Assembly: GCF_004751985.1 (NCBI RefSeq)
Contig: NZ_CP038492.1
Location: 1,054,001-1,118,000 of the forward strand
Direction: 5' to 3'
Source: Rhodophyticola sp. CCM32
GTDB lineage: Bacteria; Pseudomonadota; Alphaproteobacteria; Rhodobacterales; Rhodobacteraceae
Length of the DNA stretch: 64,000 nt
Shown here: piece by piece, positions 28,123 to 37,130 of the stretch
Numbering within the stretch: the first letter of the stretch is position 1
Layout of the letters: the number at the start of each line of letters is the position of its first letter
Program-made: the position numbers and the translations under genes
Notes under the pieces: generated by a model
What the model was told of the DNA's origin: nothing
The model's input: the letters and a program-made list of their open reading frames with translations, nothing else
Databases searched by the model: none

Positions 28123-29333
28123 CGAACCTGGCGCAGCGGATGAAACTGGTGAAACCGTCGCCCTCTATGGCGGTCTCGCAGGCCGCCAAGGCGCTTGTGG
28201 CTCAAGGGGTCGATGTGGCCGACCTTGGATTGGGGGAACCTGACTTTGACACGCCGCCCCACATCATTGATGCGGCCCACAAGGCCGCCTTGGCAGGCGA
28301 TACGCGATATACGGCGACGGGCGGCGCCGCCCCCACAAAGGACGCCGTTGCGCATAAGTTTCACACTGAAAATGGTCTGACCTTTGGACACGATGAAATC
28401 GTCGTTGCAAATGGAGCCAAGCACATCATTTTCAACGCGCTCTTGGCCACGCTTGAACGAAGCGATGAGGTCATCATGGTCGCGCCCTATTTCGTGTCTT
28501 ATCCGGATATGGCCCTGATGCTAGGCGGTGTGCCTGTCACCATTGCTACGACCAGAGAGAGCGGATTCAAGCTGACACCAGACGCGTTAGAGGCTGCGAT
28601 TACACCGCGCAGCAAATGGCTGATCCTGAACATGCCGGGCAACCCGGGCGGCGCGGTCTATTTGGACTCGGAACTTAAAGCACTCGGTGCAGTTTTGGCC
28701 CGCCACCCTCAGGTTCTGATCCTGTCAGATGAAATCTATGAGCACATCATTTTCGACGCACGAACATTCATTTCGTTCGGCAAAGCCTGTCCTGAATTAC
28801 AAGATCGGACGTTGATTGTGAACGGGGTTAGCAAGGCATACGCAATGACCGGCTGGCGGGTTGGATACGGTGCGGGACCAGGCTGGTTGATCAAGGGCAT
28901 GACAACTGTGCAAAGCCAGTCCACCACCAACGTATGTTCCATTGCGCAAGCGGCCACTGTGGCCGCCCTGACAGGCCCGCAAGACAATATTGCGCGGTTT
29001 CGCTCGGCCTTTGAATCGCGCCGTGACCTTGTGGTGGCTGGCATCGCTGGGATCAAAGAGCTTGCTTTGGATCCTCCCGACGGTGCGTTCTATGCCTACA
29101 TCGAATGCGGGGAGATCATTGGCAAAAAGACCCCCAGCGGCCTGATTCTTGCCGATGATGCCGACGTGACGAAATTTCTGCTCTACGAGGCGCAGGTGGC
29201 CGCCGTCCCTGGTGAGGCCTACGGTCTGTCGCCGTATTTTCGGCTGTCCACAGCCACATCCGAAGATGTGCTGACCAACGCCGTTACCCGCATATCCAAA
29301 GCCATTCAACGTCTGACCCGAGGCCCCCAATGA
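28119..29333 (+). CDS. Class I/II PLP-dependent aminotransferase
   Basis: A 404-residue fold-type I aminotransferase of the aspartate-aminotransferase group. Landmarks are DLGLGEPDFDTPPHI near the start, LNMPGNPGGAVY, the cofactor Asp in LILSDEIYEHIIFD and the Schiff-base Lys in VNGVSKAYAMTGWRVGYGAG. It would move the amino group of the amino-acid intermediate to 2-oxoglutarate or the reverse, giving a 2-oxoacid for the ThDP enzyme or dehydrogenases. It overlaps both neighbours by 4 nt. Confidence 0.92.
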   Translation: MTNLAQRMKLVKPSPSMAVSQAAKALVAQGVDVADLGLGEPDFDTPPHIIDAAHKAALAGDTRYTATGGAAPTKDAVAHKFHTENGLTFGHDEIVVANGAKHIIFNALLATLERSDEVIMVAPYFVSYPDMALMLGGVPVTIATTRESGFKLTPDALEAAITPRSKWLILNMPGNPGGAVYLDSELKALGAVLARHPQVLILSDEIYEHIIFDARTFISFGKACPELQDRTLIVNGVSKAYAMTGWRVGYGAGPGWLIKGMTTVQSQSTTNVCSIAQAATVAALTGPQDNIARFRSAFESRRDLVVAGIAGIKELALDPPDGAFYAYIECGEIIGKKTPSGLILADDADVTKFLLYEAQVAAVPGEAYGLSPYFRLSTATSEDVLTNAVTRISKAIQRLTRGPQ

Positions 29334-30145
29334 AACTGTATAATCGCATTCTCATCACCGGCGCTGCCGGTCGCCTTGGCACTGAATTGCGCAAAGGCTT
29401 GGCGCATCTTGCTGAACATGTCCGTTTGTCAGATCGCCAAGAGGCACAAGACCTGCAACCCCACGAGGAAATGATCGTCTGTGAATTGGGGGACTACGAC
29501 GCAGTTCTTGCATTAACCTCTGGCGTCGATGCGATTGTACATTTTGGTGGCGCGCCCCTTGAGACGGACTTTGAGACAATTCTCGATAGCAACATCCGGG
29601 GCAGTTATCATATCTATGAAGGCGCGCGCAAAAATGGTGTGCGCCGGGTGATCTATGCCTCGTCTGTGCATGCCATCGGGTATCATGAAATGGGGGCACA
29701 GATAGATGCTGATGCTCCGGTGCGCCCTGATAGTTTATATGGCGTCTCCAAGAATTTTGTCGAAAGCCTCAGCCGCCTCTATTGGGACAAGTTTGGGATC
29801 GAGAGCCTTTGCTTGCGGATCTTTTCATCTTTCCCAGAACCGGCCGACCGGCGCATGTTGTGGAGTTGGATGTCGTTTGCCGATTGCGTTCACTATGTCG
29901 AACGCGGGCTTGAGGCCCCGCGCGTCGGCCATACAATTGGCTATGGCCTGTCTGACAATCGTCTGAAGCCCGTAGATGACAGCAAAGCCGGCCATATCGG
30001 TTATGCACCACGGGATACGGCCGAAGGGTTCCGCGAAATGGTTGAGGCAAAAACAGATTTGCCAGATGCCAAAGCCCCGGGCGTTCAGTACTTGGGCGGT
30101 TGGTTTTGCGAATTGGGCCATCCTGATGACGAGTCCAGCGCATGA
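29330..30145 (+). CDS. NAD-dependent epimerase/dehydratase-family protein (uronate dehydrogenase-like)
   Basis: A 271-residue extended SDR: ITGAAGRLGTELRKGL at the N-terminus, VIYASSVHAIGYHE and the catalytic YGVSK. Length and the early GAAGRLG motif match uronate dehydrogenases, which oxidise hexuronates to lactones, rather than the longer sugar-nucleotide epimerases. A sugar-acid substrate is not obviously consistent with the rest of the cluster, so it may act on another cyclic hemiacetal or hydroxy compound. It overlaps both neighbours by 4 nt. Confidence 0.8.
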   Translation: MKLYNRILITGAAGRLGTELRKGLAHLAEHVRLSDRQEAQDLQPHEEMIVCELGDYDAVLALTSGVDAIVHFGGAPLETDFETILDSNIRGSYHIYEGARKNGVRRVIYASSVHAIGYHEMGAQIDADAPVRPDSLYGVSKNFVESLSRLYWDKFGIESLCLRIFSSFPEPADRRMLWSWMSFADCVHYVERGLEAPRVGHTIGYGLSDNRLKPVDDSKAGHIGYAPRDTAEGFREMVEAKTDLPDAKAPGVQYLGGWFCELGHPDDESSA

Positions 30146-31344
30146 CTAATACCTACGATGTTGTCATCATTGGTGGGGCGGTGATCGGAAGTGCGGTAGC
30201 TTACTTCCTGATGTCCAACCCTGACTTTGATGGCAGCGTGCTTATCATCGAACGTGACCCGAGCTTTGCGACCGCATCGACATCACTAAGTTCCAGCGCC
30301 ATCCGCAATCAGTTTTCAAATCCGGTAAACGTCCAGATCGGGCAGTTCGGCACGCAATTTATCCGTGATTTTGCCGAAACGATGGAAGTTGATGGTGAAA
30401 AACCAGACTTGAATTTCCATGAAGGCGGATATCTGTTCCTCGCCTCGACTGACGAACAGACCCAAACTTTGCGCGAAAACCACGCCGTTCAGAAAGGTTT
30501 GGGCGCGGATGTGGTCTTATGGGGTCCAGATCAGATCAAGGCAGCATTTCCGCATCTGAATGTCGATGATCTGCAACTGGGCAGTTACGGGCAATCGGGT
30601 GAGGGCTGGTTTTCAAACACCGGCATGATGAATGGCTACCGCAAAAAGGCGCGCGCGCTCGGGGCCGACTATCTGATCGACGATGTCACGGCGATCGCGC
30701 GCGATGGCGATCGGGTGACCGGCGTTACATTGGCAAGCGGTCGCGGCATCAAATGCGGCACAATCGTGAATGCCAGTGGCCCACGCGCGGCACTCACAGC
30801 GCAGATGGCCGGGCTCAACATTCCGGTTGAACCCCGCAAGCGGACGCTGTTCGTTTTTGATTGCGCGCAGACACCCGAAGGCAGTGCAACAGTCAATGGC
30901 GGCAAATTGCCCTTGATGATCGACCCCTCCGGGTCTTTCTGCAGGCCGGAAGGGACCATGTTCTTGTCCGGCACAGTGCCCGAAGAGGACCCAACCGCCG
31001 AGTGGGATGATTTTGAACCACGCCACGAAGAATTCGAACGGGTCTGGATCGATCTTGCGACGCGTTCGCCCAATTTTGAGGCGATCAAGCTCAAGAATTT
31101 CTGGGCGGGGCATTATGCGTTCAACTCGCTTGACCACAATGTCATCGTCGGACCTCATACTGAGGTGCGCAATTTCATCTTTGCGAACGGCTTTTCAGGC
31201 CACGGACTGCAACAGTCGCCCGCCGTTGGGCGTGGGGTGTCGGAATGTATAATTTACGGCGGATTTCGCACGTTGGACTTGTCTGCATTGGGCTTTGAGA
31301 GAATAGTCAAAGGCGAGCCGTTCCTTGAAAAGGCAGTGATTTGA
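30142..31344 (+). CDS. FAD-dependent amino-acid oxidoreductase (DAO family)
   Basis: A 400-residue DAO-fold flavoprotein with the dinucleotide motif YDVVIIGGAVIGSAVAYFLM, an ERDPSFATASTSLSSSAIRN segment typical of sarcosine/dimethylglycine or D-amino-acid dehydrogenase relatives, and the C-terminal FANGFSGHGLQQSPAVGRGV that closes the FAD site. It would oxidise a secondary or D-amino acid to an imine. This is the last enzyme gene of the 4-nt-overlap chain; the LysR gene follows 9 bp later. Confidence 0.88.
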   Translation: MTNTYDVVIIGGAVIGSAVAYFLMSNPDFDGSVLIIERDPSFATASTSLSSSAIRNQFSNPVNVQIGQFGTQFIRDFAETMEVDGEKPDLNFHEGGYLFLASTDEQTQTLRENHAVQKGLGADVVLWGPDQIKAAFPHLNVDDLQLGSYGQSGEGWFSNTGMMNGYRKKARALGADYLIDDVTAIARDGDRVTGVTLASGRGIKCGTIVNASGPRAALTAQMAGLNIPVEPRKRTLFVFDCAQTPEGSATVNGGKLPLMIDPSGSFCRPEGTMFLSGTVPEEDPTAEWDDFEPRHEEFERVWIDLATRSPNFEAIKLKNFWAGHYAFNSLDHNVIVGPHTEVRNFIFANGFSGHGLQQSPAVGRGVSECIIYGGFRTLDLSALGFERIVKGEPFLEKAVI

Positions 31345-31353
31345 TGGACCCCA

Positions 31354-32271
31354 ATGACACATAGCCGTCTGCGCCTTCCTCCTTTGAATGCATTGAAGTC
31401 GTTTCACGCGGCGGTTCGTCACGACTCTATTCGCGCCGCGGCGGATGAACTCCTGGTGACGCCTCAGGCGGTCAGTCAGCAAATCAAACTGTTGGAAGAC
31501 ACGTTACAGGTGACACTGTTCAACCGAAAAGGGCGGAGCATCGAGAAAACCGAAGCCGCCATCATTCTCGCACGTTTCGTGGACGCAGGGTTTGAAGAGC
31601 TTGCCGAAGGCGTGCGCCGGGTCACGAACCAGAAGTACCACAACCGTATCACCATTAACGTATCACCGTATTTCGCGACCCGGTATCTACTGCCCCGAAT
31701 CAACCATTTCAGGGAAGGCATGCCTGATACGGATTTGCGCATGACGACCATGGTTGACACCCCCGATTTTGCCCGCGACGATATCGATGTGGCTGTGCAA
31801 TGGGGCTATGGGGACTGGAAAACATACGATACCACACTCTTGCTGCAGGATCATAAAATCATCACCTGCACTCCGGATATTGCCGCCCAAATCCAAGCGC
31901 CTTCTGATCTTCTGAACCATACACTTTTGCACCCTGTTCTTCACAACTCTCTATGGTCGGATCTTTTGGCATTTTTGGATGTAGGCGACCAACCACCTGC
32001 CAGCGAAGTCGCCTTTCATGACGCCGCCACCATGCGCCGGGCGACGTTGTCGGGGATGGGAATCGGCCTCGTCTCGGAACTGGATGCCATCAATGACGTG
32101 CGCGCGGGCGATCTGGTTGCCCCCCTTGGGCTGGACGCACTCAAAGACTTGCCGCCGCGTTGTGTGCCCGGTTTCTATCTTGTTTTGCCCAAAGGACATC
32201 GGCGCGTGAACATCGTGGCCAAGCTGTGTGAGTGGATCACATCTGAAAATTGGGCGGAGGTGCCAAATTGA
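31354..32271 (+). CDS. LysR-family transcriptional regulator (GcvA-like)
   Basis: A 305-residue LysR regulator. The N-terminal winged helix reads PPLNALKSFHAAVRHDS then ELLVTPQAVSQQIKLLEDTL, the form seen in GcvA/AmpR-like members; the C-terminal part is a periplasmic-binding-fold effector domain. It lies downstream of the genes it probably controls and in the same direction, which is unusual for LysR but fits an autoregulated operon. Its stop overlaps the next start (TTGA). Confidence 0.9.
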   Translation: MTHSRLRLPPLNALKSFHAAVRHDSIRAAADELLVTPQAVSQQIKLLEDTLQVTLFNRKGRSIEKTEAAIILARFVDAGFEELAEGVRRVTNQKYHNRITINVSPYFATRYLLPRINHFREGMPDTDLRMTTMVDTPDFARDDIDVAVQWGYGDWKTYDTTLLLQDHKIITCTPDIAAQIQAPSDLLNHTLLHPVLHNSLWSDLLAFLDVGDQPPASEVAFHDAATMRRATLSGMGIGLVSELDAINDVRAGDLVAPLGLDALKDLPPRCVPGFYLVLPKGHRRVNIVAKLCEWITSENWAEVPN

Positions 32272-32584
32272 CGGTGGGATCAGCCACGATCATCACAGGG
32301 GCCGCTTCCGGTATCGGTGCCGCGCTGACCAAGCGCTTGGCCGGTTCTGGTGCGCGCCTTACATTGCACACTCGCCACTCGAAAGAACGGTTGGAGGCCG
32401 TCGCTTCCGAAGCCCGCCGCGCAGGCGCTGAGGTTGAAACCATCCTCGGGGATCTCGCCAATGCTGGCACTTCATCAGAGATCGCTATGACGCATCAGTC
32501 CCGGTTTGGCGCACTGGATCATTTGGTTGCCAATGCAGGTTTCCCGATTTTGAAATCGCTGGATGACATTACAGCTGATGGGGT
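32268..32584 (+). pseudogene. Short-chain dehydrogenase, 3' part removed by IS110 insertion
   Basis: From TTG 32268 the frame reads MTVGSATIITGAASGIGAAL with the SDR cofactor motif and, about 80 residues on, LDHLVANAGFPILKSLDDIT (the NNAG equivalent). Homology stops at the left inverted repeat of the IS110 element, after about 106 residues, before the catalytic Tyr. The 41 bp beyond the element (33922-33962) do not obviously continue the SDR. It was probably the last gene of the catabolic operon. Confidence 0.82.
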
Positions 32585-32661
32585 GGATGGCTCCTGCTCC
32601 AACCGGCGTCGCAATGCGCCATAATGCAGGTGTCTAAATCTGCTTTGAGAGGAGCCACCCC

Positions 32662-33684
32662 ATGCAAGTTACCACAATCGGCGTTGACCTGGCCAAGAAC
32701 GTTTTCCAAGTCCATGGTATCGCAGAGAACGACGATGTGTTGTTCAACAAGCCCCTGAGACGGGCGCAGTTTCTGCCGTTCTTTGCTAAATTAGAACCCT
32801 GCCTGATCGGCATGGAGTCTTGCAGCAGCGCCCATCATTGGGCCCGCGAGTTGACGGCCTTGGGCCACGAGGTGCGTTTGATCCCGCCGATGTATGTGAA
32901 GCCCTACGTCAAGCGCGGGAAGTCAGACGCGATCGACGCTGAGGCAATCTGTGAAGCAGTGACACGACCCACGATGCGCTTTGTTGCGATCAAAACGGTT
33001 GAGCAACAAGCCTTGCTATCGCTTCATCGGGCTCGCGACCTTTTGGTCCGTCAAAGGACGCAACTGATCAACGGCCTACGTGGCCTTGTTGCCGAGTTTG
33101 GCGTTTACATTCCGAGAGGGCTGGCTCGGGTGATTGGCTTCGCCGAAAACATCACCCTTGGTGAAGTGCTCGACTTGCCGGACATCGCCAACGAGGTGAT
33201 CCGCAACCTGTCAGATCAGCTCATGGCTCTGCATAAGCGGGTCCGATGGTATGAAGAGCGCCTCAAGCAAGTGGCCAAAGAAGATGCGCGTGTCCGTTTG
33301 CTGCGCACGATACCCGGCGTCGGCGTGGTGACGGCCTCTGCGATCATCGCCAGCATCGGCGACGGGCATCAGTTCCGTAATGGCCGGGAGTTCGCCGCCT
33401 GGCTGGGCTTGACGCCTGCGAATAAATCCAGCGGAGGAAAGGAAAAGCTGGGGCGGATCACCAAGATGGGCGATCAATATTTGCGATCGTTGCTTGTCGT
33501 CGGCATGACATCACTGGTCCGACAAACACGGTCCCACCCCGAACGCGCCAGCAAGTGGCTGACGTCACTGCTCGAACGCAAACCTGCGCGTGTTGCAACC
33601 GTCGCCATGGCCAACAAGACCGCCCGGATCGTCTGGGCTGTCCTGACCCGCGATGAACCCTACAGCCCCCGTGCGGCAGCCTGA
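32662..33684 (+). CDS. IS110-family DEDD transposase
   Basis: A 340-residue recombinase. The N-terminal RuvC-like DEDD domain begins TTIGVDLAKNVFQVHG and includes KSDAIDAEAICEAV; the C-terminal transposase-20 domain has LRTIPGVGVVTASAIIASIG and FAAWLGLTPANKSSGGKEKL with the catalytic Ser region. The gene appears complete. It starts after GAGAGGAGCC. Confidence 0.93.
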   Translation: MQVTTIGVDLAKNVFQVHGIAENDDVLFNKPLRRAQFLPFFAKLEPCLIGMESCSSAHHWARELTALGHEVRLIPPMYVKPYVKRGKSDAIDAEAICEAVTRPTMRFVAIKTVEQQALLSLHRARDLLVRQRTQLINGLRGLVAEFGVYIPRGLARVIGFAENITLGEVLDLPDIANEVIRNLSDQLMALHKRVRWYEERLKQVAKEDARVRLLRTIPGVGVVTASAIIASIGDGHQFRNGREFAAWLGLTPANKSSGGKEKLGRITKMGDQYLRSLLVVGMTSLVRQTRSHPERASKWLTSLLERKPARVATVAMANKTARIVWAVLTRDEPYSPRAAA

Positions 33685-33908
33685 GAAGAAAGGAACATCG
33701 AGTTAGCAAGACCCGCGAGATGATGGTGCATAAGTCAGCCGCCAAAACCAGGACACCCCGCCGAATGTCCCGGGCGTCATAGCCCGCTAAGCTGTAAGGG
33801 ACTTGGTTTGCGGAACCCATCAGGGCCAGCGGTCACAACCGCGCAAACAGGCCGGACACATGACTGCTTCTGACAAATGCACAAATCAGATCAAAAAGGA
33901 CTTGCTAT
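33685..33908 (+). ncRNA. Candidate bridge/seek RNA region of the IS110 element
   Basis: About 224 bp between the transposase stop and the right inverted repeat contain no gene. In IS1111-group elements this position encodes the structured guide RNA that pairs with target and donor DNA. A short hairpin, GACACCCCGCCGAATGTCC, and a GC-rich arm near 33745-33790 are compatible, but no fold was computed. The call rests mainly on position and family. Confidence 0.4.
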
Positions 33909-33961
33909 GCAGGAGCCATCCACACAGGACATTCGCTGCGTTGCGCTCGAACGTCCGGTTC

Positions 33962-35128
33962 TAGTCACCTGGAACTGTAATTCGTATCATTGTTTGAACT
34001 GAGCTTCAGGAGGTGATGCGATGGTTGGACGGGTTGCGGATGCGGTGGTGCTGAGCGATGAAGAGCGCCGCTTTCTCGAAGGTCAGGTTCGGCAGCACAA
34101 GACGCCCCGGTCTTTGTCGGATCGCTGTCGGATGATCCTGTTGTGCGCCGAGGGGCTGCCCAGCAAGGAAGTGGCTGCACAGCTTGGCGTGCACGAGCAC
34201 ACGGTGGGCAAATGGCGCAGGCGTTTTGCACAGGATCGGATCGAAGGCCTCACCGACGAATACCGCCCCGGTCGCCCGCGCACGGTGTCGGATGAACAGG
34301 TGGCCGAGGTGATCGAGCGCACGCTGAACACCATGCCAAAGGACGCAACCCACTGGTCGATCCGCTCAATGGCTGCCGCGACGGGGCTGTCTCACACAAC
34401 AATTCGGCGGATTTGGAACGCATTCGGGCTACAGCCACACCGCAGCGAGACTTTCAAACTCTCAACCGATCCGCTGTTCGTGGACAAGGTGCAGGATATT
34501 GTCGGGTTGTACCTGTCGCCGCCGAACCGGGCTATCGTGTTGTGCGTAGACGAGAAATCCCAGATTCAAGCGCTGGATCGGGAACAGCCGGTCCTGCCCA
34601 TGGCGCCCGGCGTGGCTGAGCGGAGAACTCACACTTACATCCGCCACGGTACGACCTCGCTCTTTGCCGCTCTGGATATTGCCACCGGTGCCGTGATCGG
34701 AAAGTGCTACAAACGGCATCGTGCAACAGAGTTTCCGGACTTTCTCAAAAAGATCGACCGGCACGTGCCCGCAGGCCCCGACGTGCATATCGTCATGGAC
34801 AATTATGCCACCCACAAGACGCCGAGGGTCAAGGCTTGGCTGGCGCGCCGCCCGCATTGGCACGTCCACTTCACGCCTACGTCAGCGTCATGGATCAACC
34901 AGGTGGACCGCTGGTTCGCCGAATTGACCCGCAAGCAGCTACAGCGGGGCGTGCACCGATCAACCGTAGAGTTGGAGGCCGACATTGTGGCATTCATCGA
35001 GGCCCACAACGAGAACCCAACGCCGTACAAGTGGGTCAAATCCGCAGACGAAATCCTCGCATCCGTCAAACGGTTCTGCCAGCAAACTCAGCAAACCTTA
35101 TGCCGCGAACTTTAGATACAGGTGACTA
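33962..35128 (+). mobile_element. IS630-family insertion sequence with TA target duplication
   Basis: The ends are TAGTCACCTG (33962-33971) and CAGGTGACTA (35119-35128), including the duplicated TA target typical of IS630/Tc1-mariner elements. It contains one intact transposase gene. Its right TA was reused as the target of the adjacent IS5 element. Confidence 0.88.
34021..35115 (+). CDS. IS630-family transposase
   Basis: A 364-residue DDE transposase from ATG 34021. The N-terminal HTH pair reads [20 protein letters not shown] and [20 protein letters not shown]. The catalytic core has [18 protein letters not shown] (first Asp), [20 protein letters not shown] (second Asp) and [20 protein letters not shown] before the C-terminal helix. 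It looks complete. Confidence 0.94.
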   Translation: MVGRVADAVVLSDEERRFLEGQVRQHKTPRSLSDRCRMILLCAEGLPSKEVAAQLGVHEHTVGKWRRRFAQDRIEGLTDEYRPGRPRTVSDEQVAEVIERTLNTMPKDATHWSIRSMAAATGLSHTTIRRIWNAFGLQPHRSETFKLSTDPLFVDKVQDIVGLYLSPPNRAIVLCVDEKSQIQALDREQPVLPMAPGVAERRTHTYIRHGTTSLFAALDIATGAVIGKCYKRHRATEFPDFLKKIDRHVPAGPDVHIVMDNYATHKTPRVKAWLARRPHWHVHFTPTSASWINQVDRWFAELTRKQLQRGVHRSTVELEADIVAFIEAHNENPTPYKWVKSADEILASVKRFCQQTQQTLCREL

Positions 35129-35974
35129 GGCAGCGTACTTACAAAGAGCTTCACGTTTCCAGCCTGTTATGATTCATTTCCCGCAAGACAATATGCGGAG
35201 CAGTGGAATGGCGCGGTCAGATTTGAGCGATTTGGAGTGGGAGTTCATCAAAGCAGTGCTCCCAAATAACAGCCGAGGGGTTAAGCGTGTCGATGATCGG
35301 CGTGTGATCAATGGCATCTTCTATGTCTTGCGCACAGGCATCCCGTGGCGCGATTTGCCCGATCAATACGGCCCCTACACAACGATCTACAACCGTTTCA
35401 ACCGATGGACTTATGCGGGCATTTGGGATCGGGTAATGGAGGCGGTCGCCGATGCGCACAATATCGACACCGTGATGGTGGATGGCACATCGGTTCGGGT
35501 TCACCATTCTGCAGCGACGCTCAAAAAAACGACCCGCGTCGTTGCATGGGCCGGTCGCGGGGTGGGTTAACCACGAAAATACATGCACTTACCAATCAGG
35601 ACGGGTTGCCGATCCGCTATGAACTGACGCCGGGCCAAGCCCACGATGCACCCCCATGCGAACAGCTTTTGGACGGGCTGCAACCTGGCCAATACGTTCT
35701 GGCTGACAAGGCATATGACGCGGATTGGATCCGCAAGATGATCTGGGAACAGGGCGCCATCGACGTCATCCCGTCCAAATCCAACCGCAAACTGCCCGCC
35801 GAGTTCGACGTCGATATCTATCGCGAGCGCAACAAGATCGAGCGGTTCTTTGGCCGCCTCAAAGCTTCCTTCCGCCGTATAGCCACCCGATACGAAAAGA
35901 CATCTGCCAACTTCTTGGCGATGATCAAACTCGCATCCGTCAGGCTATGGTGCCAGTTTTATGAGTCCGCTGCC
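35129..35974 (+). mobile_element. IS5-family (IS427 group) insertion sequence inserted at the IS630 TA
   Basis: Short inverted repeats GGCAGCG (35129-35135) and CGCTGCC (35968-35974) lie between TA dinucleotides (35127-35128 and 35975-35976). On its right it splits the tyrosine-integrase gene. The 846-bp length is normal for the group. Confidence 0.78.
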
Positions 35975-35977
35975 TAA
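35208..35977 (+). CDS. IS427-group transposase made by -1 frameshifting (orfA/orfB)
   Basis: OrfA (from ATG 35208, MARSDLSDLEWEFIKAVLP) runs to 35570 and includes GIPWRDLPDQYGPYTTIYNR and the first Asp region TVMVDGTSVRVHHS. OrfB, one base back, continues QKNDPRRCMGRSRGGLTTK, QYVLADKAYDADWI and YRERNKIERFFGRLKASFRR to 35977. The switch point is seven A residues at 35523-35529 followed by C, a classic slippery stretch in this IS group, so fusion by programmed -1 slippage is likely rather than decay. The stop codon TAA uses the TA at the target site. Confidence 0.88.
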
Positions 35978-36549
35978 TTTCTTCGAGCGTGGGACGCCGA
36001 TCCCGTTCACTGCTCTTGCCCGTGATACCCAGTTTGTCCGCCACTTTCCGGGCGTCCTCCATAGCCTGCGCGTTTAGTGGAAAGCCCCAGGCGGGTCTGG
36101 CGATGGAGAACACCGCGCCGAGATGCGAAAGGTAGTTGGCGACGGTTTGAGGCTGGACGCCGCTGTTCAGCTTCTCTTGCGCAAATTCGACGATGTCGGC
36201 GCTGGTTATCGCGTCACAGTGTTTGTCCGCGATATCAAAAGTCTTGATGCTCTTCAGAACCTGGGTCTTGGTCCGACCGATCTGTTTGTTGCTTTCTTGG
36301 ACATACCTGTCGATGGCATCGGCCAAGGTCGGTGTCTTCTTGCTTTTCGGTTGAGTTTTGAGCGCATCAAGGGCACCGGGTCGCGCCAGACTTTCTTCGC
36401 GGTTTTCAATCCACGCCGCAGCGGTTGATCTGCGCTCGAATGTCTGACTTTCGCGAAGTAAGACTTTACCTTGCCGCATCACTGAGATTTGTGCGAGCCA
36501 AGCAAGCTATGGTGCCATTCTTGCGACGACGCTTTATGATGGTTCCCAT
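35975..36549 (-). pseudogene. Tyrosine integrase (probably dusA-type), N-terminal part only
   Basis: From ATG 36549 the protein starts MGTIIKRRRKNGTIA, an Arm-binding domain start; a one-base slip near 36500 shifts the frame, after which it continues QISVMRQGKVLLRESQTFER and the SAM-like core-binding domain (LADAIDRYVQESNKQIGRTK, then TVANYLSHLGAVFSIARPAW). The gene ends in RRPTLEEI where the IS5 element begins, so the catalytic domain with R-H-R-Y is lost. Its start lies about 110 bp from a dusA 5'-end fragment, which matches integrases that target dusA. Confidence 0.82.
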
Positions 36550-36551
36550 GA

Positions 36552-36591
36552 TTTACAACATGGCCTTTCATTTTACAACACGAGTTGTAAA
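36552..36591. promoter_or_regulatory. TTTACAAC repeats upstream of the integrase
   Basis: TTTACAAC occurs at 36552-36559 and 36572-36579 (20-bp spacing) and inverted as GTTGTAAA at 36584-36591, forming a perfect palindrome with the second copy (TTTACAAC-ACGA-GTTGTAAA). Position just before the integrase start suggests an operator or arm/excisionase-binding sites. Confidence 0.5.
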
Positions 36592-36651
36592 TGTAGCAGA
36601 TCATGGGCCTAAATGGCAAGATATCGAACATAGACGAACTTGAGCACTCGG

Positions 36652-36729
36652 AGCTAAGTATTGGAAAAGGCCGTAAAATTTCAGATTGACGAAAGTAGCA
36701 GATTATCCATCGCCCCGATGATGGATGGT
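36652..36729 (+). pseudogene. Displaced 5' end of a dusA gene (candidate attachment site)
   Basis: The frame from TTG 36660 reads EKAVKFQIDESSRLSIAPMM followed by D, then loses similarity (GRDSCS). SRLSIAPMMD is the conserved N-terminus of tRNA-dihydrouridine synthase A and corresponds to ARMASAPMMD of the intact gene at 50422. The break comes exactly at ATGATGGAT, shared with the intact dusA at 50468-50476, which is where dusA-specific integrases recombine. Confidence 0.6.
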
Positions 36730-37130
36730 AGAGATTCATGCTCTATTTCAATGGGTTGCATAGCGTCGTGTGCAGCTCATGTTCATGTTCCGATCGCGTG
36801 ATTTCGCGCTGCTTCGCGGATTTTCGGGTGCTGCTGGACGAGGTCTCGCCTTTCGCTGTGAAGTAGCATTCAACCCCTAGGGAACGAGCGGAGCGAACTT
36901 CGAGACGGTAGTCTGTCGACCGCACTTCGGCAAGGAAAGGTCGACGGTCGAGCACCGCGAGGTCCTTTGTCGTGTCCGGGACTCTCTGTCATTCGGTCCG
37001 ACCAATGATCTATTTCAGGTAACTAATTGCACACTTTCAGGACGGCCGCCTCCAAGGCGAGGGCAGAGCTACGAGAGGAGTCCTGAAAACCGAGTGCCGC
37101 GCTTCAGCCAAAATTCCTGCGACAGAAGCC
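36730..37130. other. Gene-free stretch at the left end of the cargo region
   Basis: About 400 bp with no convincing coding frame on either strand, no tRNA and no integrase remnant. It separates the dusA fragment from the 3' end of the leftward cargo operon. Base composition is mixed. Confidence 0.4.

Larger units (their letters stand above)
32585..33921 (+). mobile_element. IS110-family (IS1111 group) insertion sequence
   Basis: Perfect 13-bp inverted repeats GGATGGCTCCTGC (32585-32597) and GCAGGAGCCATCC (33909-33921) enclose an intact transposase and a long non-coding right part. Inverted repeats together with a right-side non-coding region point to the IS1111 subgroup. No target duplication is seen, as expected for this family. 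Confidence 0.85.

Noticed and set aside
33922..33962. Continuation of the interrupted SDR beyond the IS110 element
   Set aside because: The joined frame (GVTQDIRCVALERPV) is open, but I cannot match it convincingly to SDR sequence before IS630 cuts it.
36730..37130. tRNA or tRNA fragment as integration target
   Set aside because: No cloverleaf-compatible sequence seen; dusA explains the integration site better.
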